From: Streptomyces griseoruber
Lineage (GTDB): Bacteria > Actinomycetota > Actinomycetes > Streptomycetales > Streptomycetaceae
Length of the DNA: 64,000 nucleotides
Reading direction: 5' to 3'
NCBI RefSeq assembly: GCF_001514205.1
Contig: NZ_KQ948772.1
Coordinates: forward strand, 26,697 to 90,696
Both the position numbers and the translations under genes were made by a program. This document shows positions 35,488 through 43,029 of the stretch, piece by piece; within the stretch, counting starts at the first letter, position 1, and every line of letters starts with the position of its first letter. The notes under the pieces are model-generated. The model saw only the letters and a list, made by a program, of their open reading frames with translations, was not told the origin of the DNA and searched no databases.

Positions 35488-36573
35488 ATGACCGCCCGCT
35501 ACTGCTCGCTCGCACAGCAGCCGGTCCCCGCGTTCGCGCCGGGGCTGGCCGCCGAGCGGCTGGGCGCGCTCATGAGCGGGCGCCGGATGTGGGTCAACGG
35601 CACGGTCCTGCACTACCACTTCTTCACCGGCGAGAGCGACGCCTCGGTGATCCCGGTGCCGGGGGCGGGGGGCACCCGGCGGGTGTCGTGGGTCGGCGGC
35701 GGGGACCAGCGCGACGTGGTGCGCGACTGCTTCCGCGAGTGGGCCGGGCTCGGGATCGGGGTGTCGTTCGCCGAGGTCGCGGACCGTTCGGAGGCTGAGC
35801 TGCGCATCGGCTTCCAGCAGGGGGACGGGTCCTGGTCGGCGGTGGGCCGGGACGCGCTGTTCGCGGGGCTCAACGAGCGGACCATGAACTTCGGCTGGGA
35901 TCTGACCGCTCCCGGGGAGCGGGCGACGGCCCTGCACGAGATCGGGCACGCGCTCGGCATGCAGCACGAGCACCAGAGCCCGTTCGCCGGCATCCACTGG
36001 GACGACGAGGCGGTCTACGCCGATCTGGCGGGCCCGCCGAACCACTGGAGCCGGGACCGCACGTTCTTCAACGTCCTGCGCAAGCTGGATCCGGCCGAGG
36101 TCAACGGCTCGGTGTGGGATCCGCAGTCCGTGATGGAGTACCCCTTCGCGGCGGGGCTGATCCTGGAGCCGGAGCAGTTCCGGGGCGGGGTCCACCCGCC
36201 GGGGGCGCTCTCCCCGCTGGACAAGGAGTTCGTGCTGCGCTGGTACCCGCCGCTGGACGCACCGCGGCCGCCGGCGCTGGTGCCGTTCCGGTCGGTGGCG
36301 CTGTCGCTGGGGCCTGGCGAGCAGGCCGACTTCACCGTGGAGCCGAGGGAGACCCGCGAGTACACCGTCGGCACCTTCGGGGAGAGCGACTCCGTCGTCG
36401 TGGTCTTCGAGGAACGGGACGGCGAACCCCGCTTCCTGGCCGGCCGGGACGACGGCGGCACCCCGCGCAACGCCACGATCGGGGCCCGGCTCGTCAAGGG
36501 CCGCCGCTACTTCGTCCGGGTCCGCCTGTATTCGGGCTGGGGTTCGGGCGAGACGGCGGTCATGTGCTGGTGA
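35488..36573 (+). CDS. Metzincin zinc metalloprotease (astacin/matrixin-like) without signal peptide
   Basis: 361 residues. Zinc site HEIGHALGMQHEH with ligands His150, His154 and His160, and the Met-turn SVMEYP about residue 215; this is the HExxHxxGxxH metzincin signature. The first 30 residues are not a signal peptide. After the protease domain a beta-rich C-terminal domain (~residues 265-361: VALSLGPGEQADFTVEP, then YTVGTFGESDSVVVV) resembles pre-peptidase C-terminal binding modules. ATG start. Third protease class in the locus. Confidence 0.87.
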   Translation: MTARYCSLAQQPVPAFAPGLAAERLGALMSGRRMWVNGTVLHYHFFTGESDASVIPVPGAGGTRRVSWVGGGDQRDVVRDCFREWAGLGIGVSFAEVADRSEAELRIGFQQGDGSWSAVGRDALFAGLNERTMNFGWDLTAPGERATALHEIGHALGMQHEHQSPFAGIHWDDEAVYADLAGPPNHWSRDRTFFNVLRKLDPAEVNGSVWDPQSVMEYPFAAGLILEPEQFRGGVHPPGALSPLDKEFVLRWYPPLDAPRPPALVPFRSVALSLGPGEQADFTVEPRETREYTVGTFGESDSVVVVFEERDGEPRFLAGRDDGGTPRNATIGARLVKGRRYFVRVRLYSGWGSGETAVMCW

Positions 36574-36620
36574 GCGGCACGGGACCGCGTACCGACCACT
36601 GTCCGGCGCCGGGGGGGAAG

Positions 36621-36668
36621 GGCCGGGGGTGACGTCTCCTTCGGGGGAGGGAGACGTCACCCCCGGCC
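36621..36668. terminator. Strong hairpin terminator after the metzincin gene
   Basis: Perfect 19-bp inverted repeat (36621-36639 and 36650-36668) with a 10-nt loop, 47 bp after the stop. No T-run follows, but a stem of this strength usually ends transcription in Streptomyces. Confidence 0.8.
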
Positions 36669-36767
36669 GCGCCGTCCCGGGGCCCGGTACGAACGGGATG
36701 TTTCCGTCGTGCGAACAGGTGGCCCGGTGGCGGGACGGCGGCGTCCGGACGGTGTGATCATGACGCC

Positions 36768-38273
36768 ATGCTCCCGGGAGAGGATCGCGCGGCCCGGCGG
36801 GTGCTGACGGTCTGTCTGGCGGCCGGGGCGACGACCCTGCTGGACCAGTCGGTCCTCAACATCGCCGTGCCGGCGCTGCGTCAGTCGCTGTCGGCCACCG
36901 CCATGGACGTGCAGTGGATCGTCTCCGGTTACTCGCTCGCCTTCGGACTGGCCCTGGTGCCCGGCGGCAGCCTGGGGGATGTGCGCGGTCGCAAACATCT
37001 GTTCCTGGTCGGCCTCGCCACGTTCGTGGTGTGCGGGGTGATCGCCGCCACCGGGACCCGGCCCGGCACGGTGGTGGCGGCCCGGCTGGTGCAGGGCGCC
37101 GGTGCCGGACTGGTGAACTCCCAGGTGATCGGCACCCTCCAGGACGTCTTCCGGGGTCTGGACCGGGCGCGCGCCCTCGGTCTGTACGCCGTCACCGGCG
37201 GTGTGGCGGCGGCGCTGGGTCCGGCGCTCGGCGGCGCCCTGGTCGCGCTGTGCGGTCCGGGCACGGGCTGGCGGCTGTGCCTGCTGCTGAGCGCGCCGTG
37301 CGGGGTGGTCACCCTGTGGCTGGCGGCCCGCCGGCTGCCCCCTCCCCGGCGCGTCGCCGCGCCCGGCCGCCCGGACGTCTGGGGACTGGTGTGCGTCGCG
37401 GCGCTGACGCTGTCGCTGATGCTGCCGTTCATGAGGACACCCGGCAGCGGCCGAGCGGTCACGCTGTGGGGAGCGGCGGCGTTCGCGGCGGCGGGCGCTC
37501 TGGTGCTCGGGCAGTGGTGGCGGATACGACGGGAGCGGGTGCCGCTGCTGCATCCGGCACTGGTGCGGTCGGCGCCCTACGCGCTCGGCACGGTCGTCGC
37601 GATGGCACAGTTCGGCTCGTCGATGGCGGCGAGTCTCGTGCTGACGCTGTTCCTCCAGAGCGGGCTCGGCCTGTCGGCGCTCACGACGGCGGCCGTGACC
37701 CTGCCGTCGGCCGTCGCCATGGGCGTGTCGTCGGCGGTGGCATGGCGGGTGGTGCGCCGGATCGGCGCGCACACGGTCACCGCCGGACTGGCCCTCGGGA
37801 TCCTCGCGCTGCTGGGCGGCGCGCTGGCGGCGACGCACCTGCCGCTCGCCGTGCTGCCCGTGGCGCTGGCCGTGGTCCAGCTGGGCGCGGGGGTCGCGGG
37901 CGGTCTGGCGGTCTCCCCCAACCAGGCCAGGGTGCTCCAGCACGCGCCCGCCGAGGCGGCGGGGGTGGCGGGCGGCATCCTTCAGATGGCCCAGCGGATC
38001 GCCGCGGCGGTGTGTCTGAGCGCGGTGTCCGGGATCTATCTGCGGGGATCGACGGGGGCGGAGGGGGCCGAAGGGGCGGCACCGAGGTCGGCGTTCGCGG
38101 TGGCGTCGGTGGTGTGCGCGGGGCTGCTGGGGGTGGGGCTGGTGCTGAGCGCGGTGCTGCGGCGGGAGCCCTCCGCGGTCAGGCACCCGTCTCCAGCGGT
38201 CGTGCCGGATCCCTCGACCACTCCTCCAGCGAACCGTCGTACAACGAGACGTCCGCGCGACCCAGCAGGGTGA
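36768..38273 (+). CDS. MFS drug/metabolite efflux transporter (DHA2-type)
   Basis: 501 residues with 13-14 hydrophobic segments. Motif A is GGSLGDVRGRKH, and the N-terminal DQSVLNIAVPAL with WIVSGYSLAFG is typical of the 14-helix DHA2 group of proton-driven exporters. The hydrophilic Arg/Pro-rich C-terminus (last ~35 residues) is antisense to the end of the rhodanese gene, overlapping it by 95 bp, so the stop may be later than in relatives. Substrate unknown; no regulator adjoins it. Confidence 0.85.
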   Translation: MLPGEDRAARRVLTVCLAAGATTLLDQSVLNIAVPALRQSLSATAMDVQWIVSGYSLAFGLALVPGGSLGDVRGRKHLFLVGLATFVVCGVIAATGTRPGTVVAARLVQGAGAGLVNSQVIGTLQDVFRGLDRARALGLYAVTGGVAAALGPALGGALVALCGPGTGWRLCLLLSAPCGVVTLWLAARRLPPPRRVAAPGRPDVWGLVCVAALTLSLMLPFMRTPGSGRAVTLWGAAAFAAAGALVLGQWWRIRRERVPLLHPALVRSAPYALGTVVAMAQFGSSMAASLVLTLFLQSGLGLSALTTAAVTLPSAVAMGVSSAVAWRVVRRIGAHTVTAGLALGILALLGGALAATHLPLAVLPVALAVVQLGAGVAGGLAVSPNQARVLQHAPAEAAGVAGGILQMAQRIAAAVCLSAVSGIYLRGSTGAEGAEGAAPRSAFAVASVVCAGLLGVGLVLSAVLRREPSAVRHPSPAVVPDPSTTPPANRRTTRRPRDPAG

Positions 38274-39063
38274 GGGCCAGCGCCGTCCCCGCGGCGGAGA
38301 TGCCCCCGCCGCAGTACAGGACGACCGGTGTGTCCCGGGTGCCGAGCACGGCGCCGACGCGGGCGGCGAGGTCGGCCTGCGGCAGCACGCGGCCCTGGCT
38401 GTCGAGCAGTTCGCGGCCGGGAAGACTGCGGCTTGCGGGAATGTGTCCCCGGCGGCTGTACCGCGTGGGGACGGACCCGTCGTACCCGCCGGCGGGCAGG
38501 GCGCAGACGAGCGTCCCGGGGCGCTCGCCCCGGCTGATGGCGGCCACCTCGTGGACATCGGTCCACACCCCGGGACGCGGTCGCGGGGTCACCGGGGTGA
38601 CCGGCCGTTCCGGCTCCGCCTCCTCGCCGGAGGCGACCGGCCGGCCGGCCGCCGACCAGACCTCCAGCCCGCCGTCGAGCACGGCCGCGGGCACCGAGAC
38701 GGCCCGCAGCATCCACCACAGCCGCGCCGCCCAGATCCCGCCCCCGGAGTCGTAGGCGACCACCGAGCACCCCTCCCCCACGCCGACCCGGGCGAGTGCG
38801 GCGGCCAGCGCGCCGGGGGACGGCACGGCGAAGTGGTACGGGGCCTCCCGGTCGGAGAAGTCGCCGGTCAGATCGGCGTGCCGGGAGCCGGGGAGGTGAC
38901 GCTCGAGCCAGGTGCCGCGACCGCTCGCCGAGCGGTGGTCGCCGTCGTGCCGGGGCGAGGGCAGCAGCGCGGTGGCGTCCAGCACCACCAGACGCGGATC
39001 GCCGAGGCGGGCGGCCAGCCAGGCGTCGTCGACCAGGGGACCGGGCAGGGGGGAGGGGGTCAT
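38179..39063 (-). CDS. Two-domain rhodanese-type sulfurtransferase
   Basis: 294 residues: N-terminal inactive rhodanese domain and C-terminal active domain with persulfide cysteine in VLYCGGGISAAGTALAL. The linker sequences HLPGSRHADL and RRGHIPASRSLPGRELL are standard. It transfers sulfane sulfur, for example from thiosulfate or 3-mercaptopyruvate, to an acceptor; the CGGG loop cannot separate the two activities. ATG start. Neighbouring the thiamine/sulfur island fits a sulfur role. Confidence 0.88.
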   Translation of the reverse strand: MTPSPLPGPLVDDAWLAARLGDPRLVVLDATALLPSPRHDGDHRSASGRGTWLERHLPGSRHADLTGDFSDREAPYHFAVPSPGALAAALARVGVGEGCSVVAYDSGGGIWAARLWWMLRAVSVPAAVLDGGLEVWSAAGRPVASGEEAEPERPVTPVTPRPRPGVWTDVHEVAAISRGERPGTLVCALPAGGYDGSVPTRYSRRGHIPASRSLPGRELLDSQGRVLPQADLAARVGAVLGTRDTPVVLYCGGGISAAGTALALTLLGRADVSLYDGSLEEWSRDPARPLETGA

Positions 39064-39136
39064 GGCGGCCGATGCTACGCCCGCGACCTGCGCGTCTTGC
39101 CCGTCGGGCAGCACCGTCTCACATTCCGGATCATGC

Positions 39137-39167
39137 TTGCGCGATGCCGGTCGGCTGCCGTTATGGT
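39137..39167 (+). promoter_or_regulatory. Probable promoter of the TPP-riboswitch operon
   Basis: TTGCGC (39137-39142) and TATGGT (39162-39167) lie 19 bp apart and just ahead of the riboswitch P1 stem at 39177, where transcription should begin. The -10 fits TANNNT; the spacing is long, so confidence is modest. Confidence 0.4.
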
Positions 39168-39176
39168 TTCGGCCAT

Positions 39177-39292
39177 CTACGCGGGAGCCCCTCCCCGACC
39201 GGGCTGAGAGGGCGTCTGGGATCCGTGCGCCGAGCACGGTCCCCATGGGGACGCCGACCGCACCAACCGCACCAGCCAGGTGCCCCGCGTAG
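39177..39292 (+). promoter_or_regulatory. TPP (thiamine pyrophosphate) riboswitch
   Basis: P1 pairs CTACGCGGG (39177-39185) with CCCGCGTAG (39284-39292). Inside are the THI-box hallmarks: GGGAGCCC, then GGGCTGAGAG for the pyrimidine-binding loop, an internal hairpin with a GGTCC-CAT-GGGGAC top, and GACCGCACC near the 3' strand. The AGGAG just at the P1 end is the ribosome site of the small ORF starting at 39301. Ligand binding would therefore mask translation initiation. TPP repression fits the downstream pyrimidine-transport genes. Confidence 0.9.
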
Positions 39293-39300
39293 GAGTTCAC

Positions 39301-39381
39301 GTGTCCGCAGCAGTAGAGCCGAAGCCTCCGGTGGCCTGTGCCCCGGTGTGCGGCTCCTGTTGTTGTCGCCGCTCCCGCTGA
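39301..39381 (+). CDS. Cysteine-rich upstream ORF (26 aa) after the TPP riboswitch
   Basis: GTG start 6 bp after AGGAG. The 26-residue product carries Cys at 13, 17, 20, 21 and 22 and ends GSCCCRRSR. Four of the five Cys codons are TGT, including three consecutive TGT near the end, although TGC is normally preferred at this GC content. This is what a cysteine (or charged tRNA-Cys) sensing leader peptide looks like; poly-cysteine upstream ORFs are known as attenuators in mycobacteria. It lies between the riboswitch and the first transport-related gene. The regulatory role is inferred. Confidence 0.7.
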   Translation: MSAAVEPKPPVACAPVCGSCCCRRSR

Positions 39382-39444
39382 CACGTCCCACCCCCTCGTC
39401 TCTCTTCCCGCCGCGTCCGCGCGCGCAGTTCCCGGAGTACCTCC

Positions 39445-40365
39445 ATGCCTCACGTACGGGTCATGCTCGACTATTTCCACCCGTGGCCCAATGCGGCCGG
39501 TCTGTACGTCTCCCGTGCCCGTACCTGGTTCGACGAGGCCGGTCTGGACGTGGAGTTGGTGGTGCAGGACCCGGGGCGGGGCGACACCCTGGAGTATCTG
39601 GCCCGGGGCGAGGTGGACTTCGGCATCTTCCCGCCGAACAGACTGCTGGAGCGCCGCGCCCGGCACCGCCAGCCACTGATCGCCGTGGCCGCCGTCAACC
39701 ACCGGGGCCTGGAGGCGATCCAGACCACCGCCTCGACCGGCATCACCCGCCCCCGCGACCTCGCCGGCCGGCGGATCGCCTACAACCCGACGCCGCGCGG
39801 CCGCGCGATGGTCCGTCACCTCGTCGCCGCCGACGGCGGTGATCCGGACGCCGTGATCACCGTGGACGCGGGCGCCCGCGAACTGACCGTGGACGACATC
39901 GAGGCGGGCGAGGCCGACGCGACCTTCGGCGCCTACTGGTCCTGGGACGCGCTGCGCGGCGGCCTGCCGGAGGAGCGGCGGGTGACGTGGCCGGTGGACG
40001 AGATCGGCGCGCCCCGCTACCACAGCTATCTGCTGGGCACGAGCGACCGGCTGCTCACCGAACAGCCCTCACTCGTGCGGGACTTCCTGGCCGTGACGGC
40101 CCGCGGCTACACGGCCGCCGCTCGGGAACCCGACCGCACACTGGAGTTGCTGGAGCGGGTCATCCCGTACTTCCCCCGCCCCCTCATCGCGCGTTCGCTC
40201 GCCCTCGTCGCGCCCACCTGGACGGACACGGACGGCCGCTGGGGTGTGATCGACGCGGACCGGATGGGTCCGTACGCGCACTGGCTCGCGGAGAACGGGG
40301 CCCTCACGGACGACCGGCACTGGGACCGGTCCTTCACCAACGGCCTGCTGGACGTGGCCGCGTGA
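39445..40365 (+). CDS. THI5/NMT1-type substrate-binding-protein-like protein without signal peptide
   Basis: 306 residues of the NMT1/THI5-like type II binding fold: LDYFHPWPNAAGLYVS at the start, GEVDFGIFPPNRLLE, and the AATFGAYWSW-like pocket around DATFGAYWSW. In such clusters these proteins bind the thiamine pyrimidine (HMP) or its precursor. The protein has no signal peptide or lipobox, unlike its neighbour at 40476, so it is predicted cytosolic. It contains no cysteine, so the yeast THI5 enzyme mechanism with its CCCFC motif is not supported. First full gene under the TPP riboswitch; its stop overlaps a leader peptide start. Confidence 0.8.
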   Translation: MPHVRVMLDYFHPWPNAAGLYVSRARTWFDEAGLDVELVVQDPGRGDTLEYLARGEVDFGIFPPNRLLERRARHRQPLIAVAAVNHRGLEAIQTTASTGITRPRDLAGRRIAYNPTPRGRAMVRHLVAADGGDPDAVITVDAGARELTVDDIEAGEADATFGAYWSWDALRGGLPEERRVTWPVDEIGAPRYHSYLLGTSDRLLTEQPSLVRDFLAVTARGYTAAAREPDRTLELLERVIPYFPRPLIARSLALVAPTWTDTDGRWGVIDADRMGPYAHWLAENGALTDDRHWDRSFTNGLLDVAA

Positions 40366-40430
40366 CGCTGCTGACCCGACGCCTGGCCGTCGACTTCAAG
40401 CGGGTGGACAGCGCGCTGTGTCGGGCCTGA
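40362..40430 (+). CDS. Leader peptide (22 aa) of the RVDSALC type
   Basis: GTG overlapping the previous stop (GTGA) begins a 22-residue peptide ending LAVDFKRVDSALCRA, with a TGT Cys codon three codons before the stop. It matches the pattern (R)x-(I/V)D-x-x-RV-x-x-AL-C seen in three more tiny ORFs in this island and in many Streptomyces sulfur operons. It precedes the lipoprotein/permease/ATPase genes by 45 bp. Likely a cysteine-linked attenuation peptide. Confidence 0.75.
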   Translation: MTLLTRRLAVDFKRVDSALCRA

Positions 40431-40475
40431 CCGCCCCTCGCCGCCCGACTCCCCCTCCGTACGAAGGACCCTGGC

Positions 40476-41513
40476 ATGCGCCGCCGCACCCTCCTGTCCG
40501 CCACAGCCGCGTTCTCCCTGCTCGCCCTCACCACCGCCTGCGCCACCGGCGCCGACTCCTCGGCCGCCGCGAAGGACGGCACCACCACCGTCACCCTCGC
40601 GCTGGACTGGACCCCGAACACCAACCACACCGGCATCTACGTGGCGTTGCGGAAGGGCTGGTTCGAGGACGCCGGGATCGATCTGCGGATCGTGCCCTAC
40701 GGCTCCACCCCTCCCGAGACCCTGATCGCCAACCACAAGGCGGACTTCGGGATCTCCTACCAGGAGGGCGTGACCACGGCCCGCGCGGCGGGTCAGGACA
40801 TCACCTCGGTGTACGCGGTGACGCAGAAGACGAACGTGACCGTCGCCGTGCGGGCGGACCGCGACGACATCTCCTCCCCCAAGGACCTGGACGGCAGGAC
40901 GTACGCCGGATTCGGCGCGCCCTACGAGAAGCCGCTGCTGCGGAAGGTGATCCAGAACGCGGGCGGCAAGGGGGACTTCAAGCAGGTCACCCTCAACACC
41001 TCGGCGTACGCGGCGCTCTACGCGGGCAAGGCGGACTTCGCGATGCCGATGCCGACCTGGGAGGGGCTCGAGGCCGAGCTGAGCGGCAAGCCGCTGAAGA
41101 ACTTCCAGCTGTCCGACTACGGCTTCCCGGCGATCTACTCGACGCTCATAGCGTCCTCCGACCGGTTCCTGAAGAAGAACCCGGCGGTCGCGAGGACGTT
41201 CCTGGCCGCCGTCGACAAGGGCTACCGCTTTGCGGCGGCCCACCCCGACCAGGCCGCCGACCTCCTCGTCGCCGCCAACAAGAGCGTGCTGACCAACACC
41301 GCACTCGTGAAGAAGAGCGAGCGGTTGCTGGCGAAGGAGTACTACAAGGGCGCCGACGGCACCATCGGCACCCAGACCGCCCAACGCTGGCAGGCCTTCG
41401 CCGACTTCGAGTACCGGGCCGGGCTGCTGAGCGACGCCGACGGCAAGAAGCCGGCCAAGACGCCGGACGCGTCCGAGTTCTTCACCAACGCCTACCTGCC
41501 GGACACCAAGTGA
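40476..41513 (+). CDS. thiY: ThiY-like substrate-binding lipoprotein of an ABC importer
   Basis: 345 residues. Lipoprotein signal MRRRTLLSATAAFSLLALTT ahead of the lipobox Cys. The mature part is NMT1/THI5-like: LALDWTPNTNHTGIYVALRK, FGISYQEGVTTARAAGQ, and YGFPAIYSTLIASSDRF. ThiY proteins capture the HMP precursor formylaminopyrimidine. With the TPP riboswitch upstream, this role is likely. Followed by permease and ATPase with overlapping stops and starts. Confidence 0.88.
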   Translation: MRRRTLLSATAAFSLLALTTACATGADSSAAAKDGTTTVTLALDWTPNTNHTGIYVALRKGWFEDAGIDLRIVPYGSTPPETLIANHKADFGISYQEGVTTARAAGQDITSVYAVTQKTNVTVAVRADRDDISSPKDLDGRTYAGFGAPYEKPLLRKVIQNAGGKGDFKQVTLNTSAYAALYAGKADFAMPMPTWEGLEAELSGKPLKNFQLSDYGFPAIYSTLIASSDRFLKKNPAVARTFLAAVDKGYRFAAAHPDQAADLLVAANKSVLTNTALVKKSERLLAKEYYKGADGTIGTQTAQRWQAFADFEYRAGLLSDADGKKPAKTPDASEFFTNAYLPDTK

Positions 41514-42271
41514 GGTCTCTCCTGCGGTCGTTGTGGCCGCCTCTGCTGGTGCTGGCCGTCGTGCTCGGCGGCTGGCAGCTGTACGTCACGACGGCGGGCG
41601 TGGACCCGACGACGCTGCCGTCCCCCGCGCGGGTCGTCGAGCAGGGCTGGGTGAACCGTGCGGACCTGTGGGCGCAGACCCTGCCCACGCTCCAGGAGAC
41701 GCTGCTCGGTTTCACGCTGTCGTTCGCGGCGGCCTGGCTGGTGGCCGTGCTCCTCGACTTCTCGGCCGCGGCCCGCCGGGGCCTGTACCCGCTGCTGGTC
41801 GCCTCGCAGACGATCCCGATCGTCGCCGTGGCACCCCTGCTGATCATCTGGTTCGGCTTCGGGCTGCTGCCGAAGATGCTGGTGGTGACGCTGACGACGT
41901 TCTTCCCGCTGGCGGCGAACCTGGCCGCCGGCTTCGCGGCGACCGACCGCGAGGCCATGCGGCTGCTGCGCTCGCTGGGCGCGGGGCGGTGGCGGGCCTT
42001 CCGGCTGGTCCGGGTGCCCAGCGCGATGCCGTACTTCTTCGCGGGGCTGCGGGTGAGCATCACCTACGCCGTCGTCGGCGCCGTCTTCGCCGAGTACGCG
42101 GGCGCCGAGGCAGGACTGGGAATCTATATGCAGGCGCAGAAGAGCGCGTTCCGCACGGACCTGGTGTTCGCGGCGGTCGCGGTGACGGCGGCACTGAGCA
42201 TCGCGCTGTTCGGGGCCACCTTCCTGCTGCAACGGCTGGTGCTGCCGTGGGAGCGGAGGGCCGGGAAGTGA
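41510..42271 (+). CDS. thiX: ThiX-like ABC transporter permease
   Basis: 253 residues with six transmembrane helices and the BPD-type EAA loop ATDREAMRLLRSLGAGRWRA. GTG start overlapping the ThiY stop (GTGA). Closest in pattern to ThiX/SsuC permeases (TLQETLLGFTLSFAAAW). Forms the membrane channel for the pyrimidine precursor taken up by ThiY. Confidence 0.87.
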   Translation: MRSLLRSLWPPLLVLAVVLGGWQLYVTTAGVDPTTLPSPARVVEQGWVNRADLWAQTLPTLQETLLGFTLSFAAAWLVAVLLDFSAAARRGLYPLLVASQTIPIVAVAPLLIIWFGFGLLPKMLVVTLTTFFPLAANLAAGFAATDREAMRLLRSLGAGRWRAFRLVRVPSAMPYFFAGLRVSITYAVVGAVFAEYAGAEAGLGIYMQAQKSAFRTDLVFAAVAVTAALSIALFGATFLLQRLVLPWERRAGK

Positions 42272-43029
42272 GCAGTCTGCACATCGAGGACGTGGGGAAG
42301 TCCTTCGACGACCTGGAGGTGCTGCGGGATCTCCGGCTCTCCGTCGAGCCGGGCGAGTTCGCCGCCGTGATCGGCCCGAGCGGGAGCGGCAAGAGCACCC
42401 TGTTCAACCTGGTGTCCGGCCTCGACCGTCCCACGTCCGGCCGGGTTCTGGTGGAGGGAGAACCGGCGTCGGTGGCCTCCGGCAAGGTCGCCTACATGCC
42501 GCAGAAGGACCTGCTGTTCCCGTGGCGGACCGTGCTCGACAACACCGCCCTGGGCCTGGAGGCCCAGGGCGTGCGGAAGAAGGAGGCGCGGGCCAGGGCG
42601 GACGCGCTCTTCGCCGACTTCGGTCTCGACGGATTCCAGCAGGCGTATCCCTCCCAGCTCAGCGGAGGGATGCGGCAGCGGGCCGCACTGCTGCGCACCG
42701 TGGTGCTGGAGCGGCCGGTGCTGCTGCTGGACGAGCCGTTCGGCGCGCTGGACTCGCTGACCCGCACCGAGATGCAGCTGTGGCTGGCCGGGATGTGGCA
42801 GCGCCACCGGTGGACGGTGGTGCTGGTCACCCATGACATCCGGGAGGCCGTGCTGCTCGCCGACACCGTGCACGTCCTGTCGCGGCGCCCGGCCACCGTG
42901 GTCCGGCGCGTCGAGGTGCCGCTGGCCCGGCCGCGCGGGGCGGACGACTTCACGGCGCCCGGTTTCACGGCCACCGAGCAGATCGTTCTGGAAGCGCTGC
43001 GTGGACCGACGGCGGTGCGGACACCGTGA
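42268..43029 (+). CDS. thiZ: ThiZ-like ABC transporter ATP-binding protein
   Basis: 253 residues. Walker A IGPSGSGKSTLF, Q-loop YMPQKDLLFPWRTV, signature QLSGGMRQRAALLR, Walker B VLLLDEPFGALD, H-loop VLVTHDIREA: SsuB/ThiZ/TauB group. GTG overlapping the permease stop. Energises the HMP-precursor uptake system; the gene for a probable kinase overlaps its end. Confidence 0.9.
   Translation: MSSLHIEDVGKSFDDLEVLRDLRLSVEPGEFAAVIGPSGSGKSTLFNLVSGLDRPTSGRVLVEGEPASVASGKVAYMPQKDLLFPWRTVLDNTALGLEAQGVRKKEARARADALFADFGLDGFQQAYPSQLSGGMRQRAALLRTVVLERPVLLLDEPFGALDSLTRTEMQLWLAGMWQRHRWTVVLVTHDIREAVLLADTVHVLSRRPATVVRRVEVPLARPRGADDFTAPGFTATEQIVLEALRGPTAVRTP

Noticed and set aside
39445..40365. THI5-type HMP-phosphate synthase
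   Set aside because: The enzyme needs a CCCFC-like motif; this protein has no cysteine.
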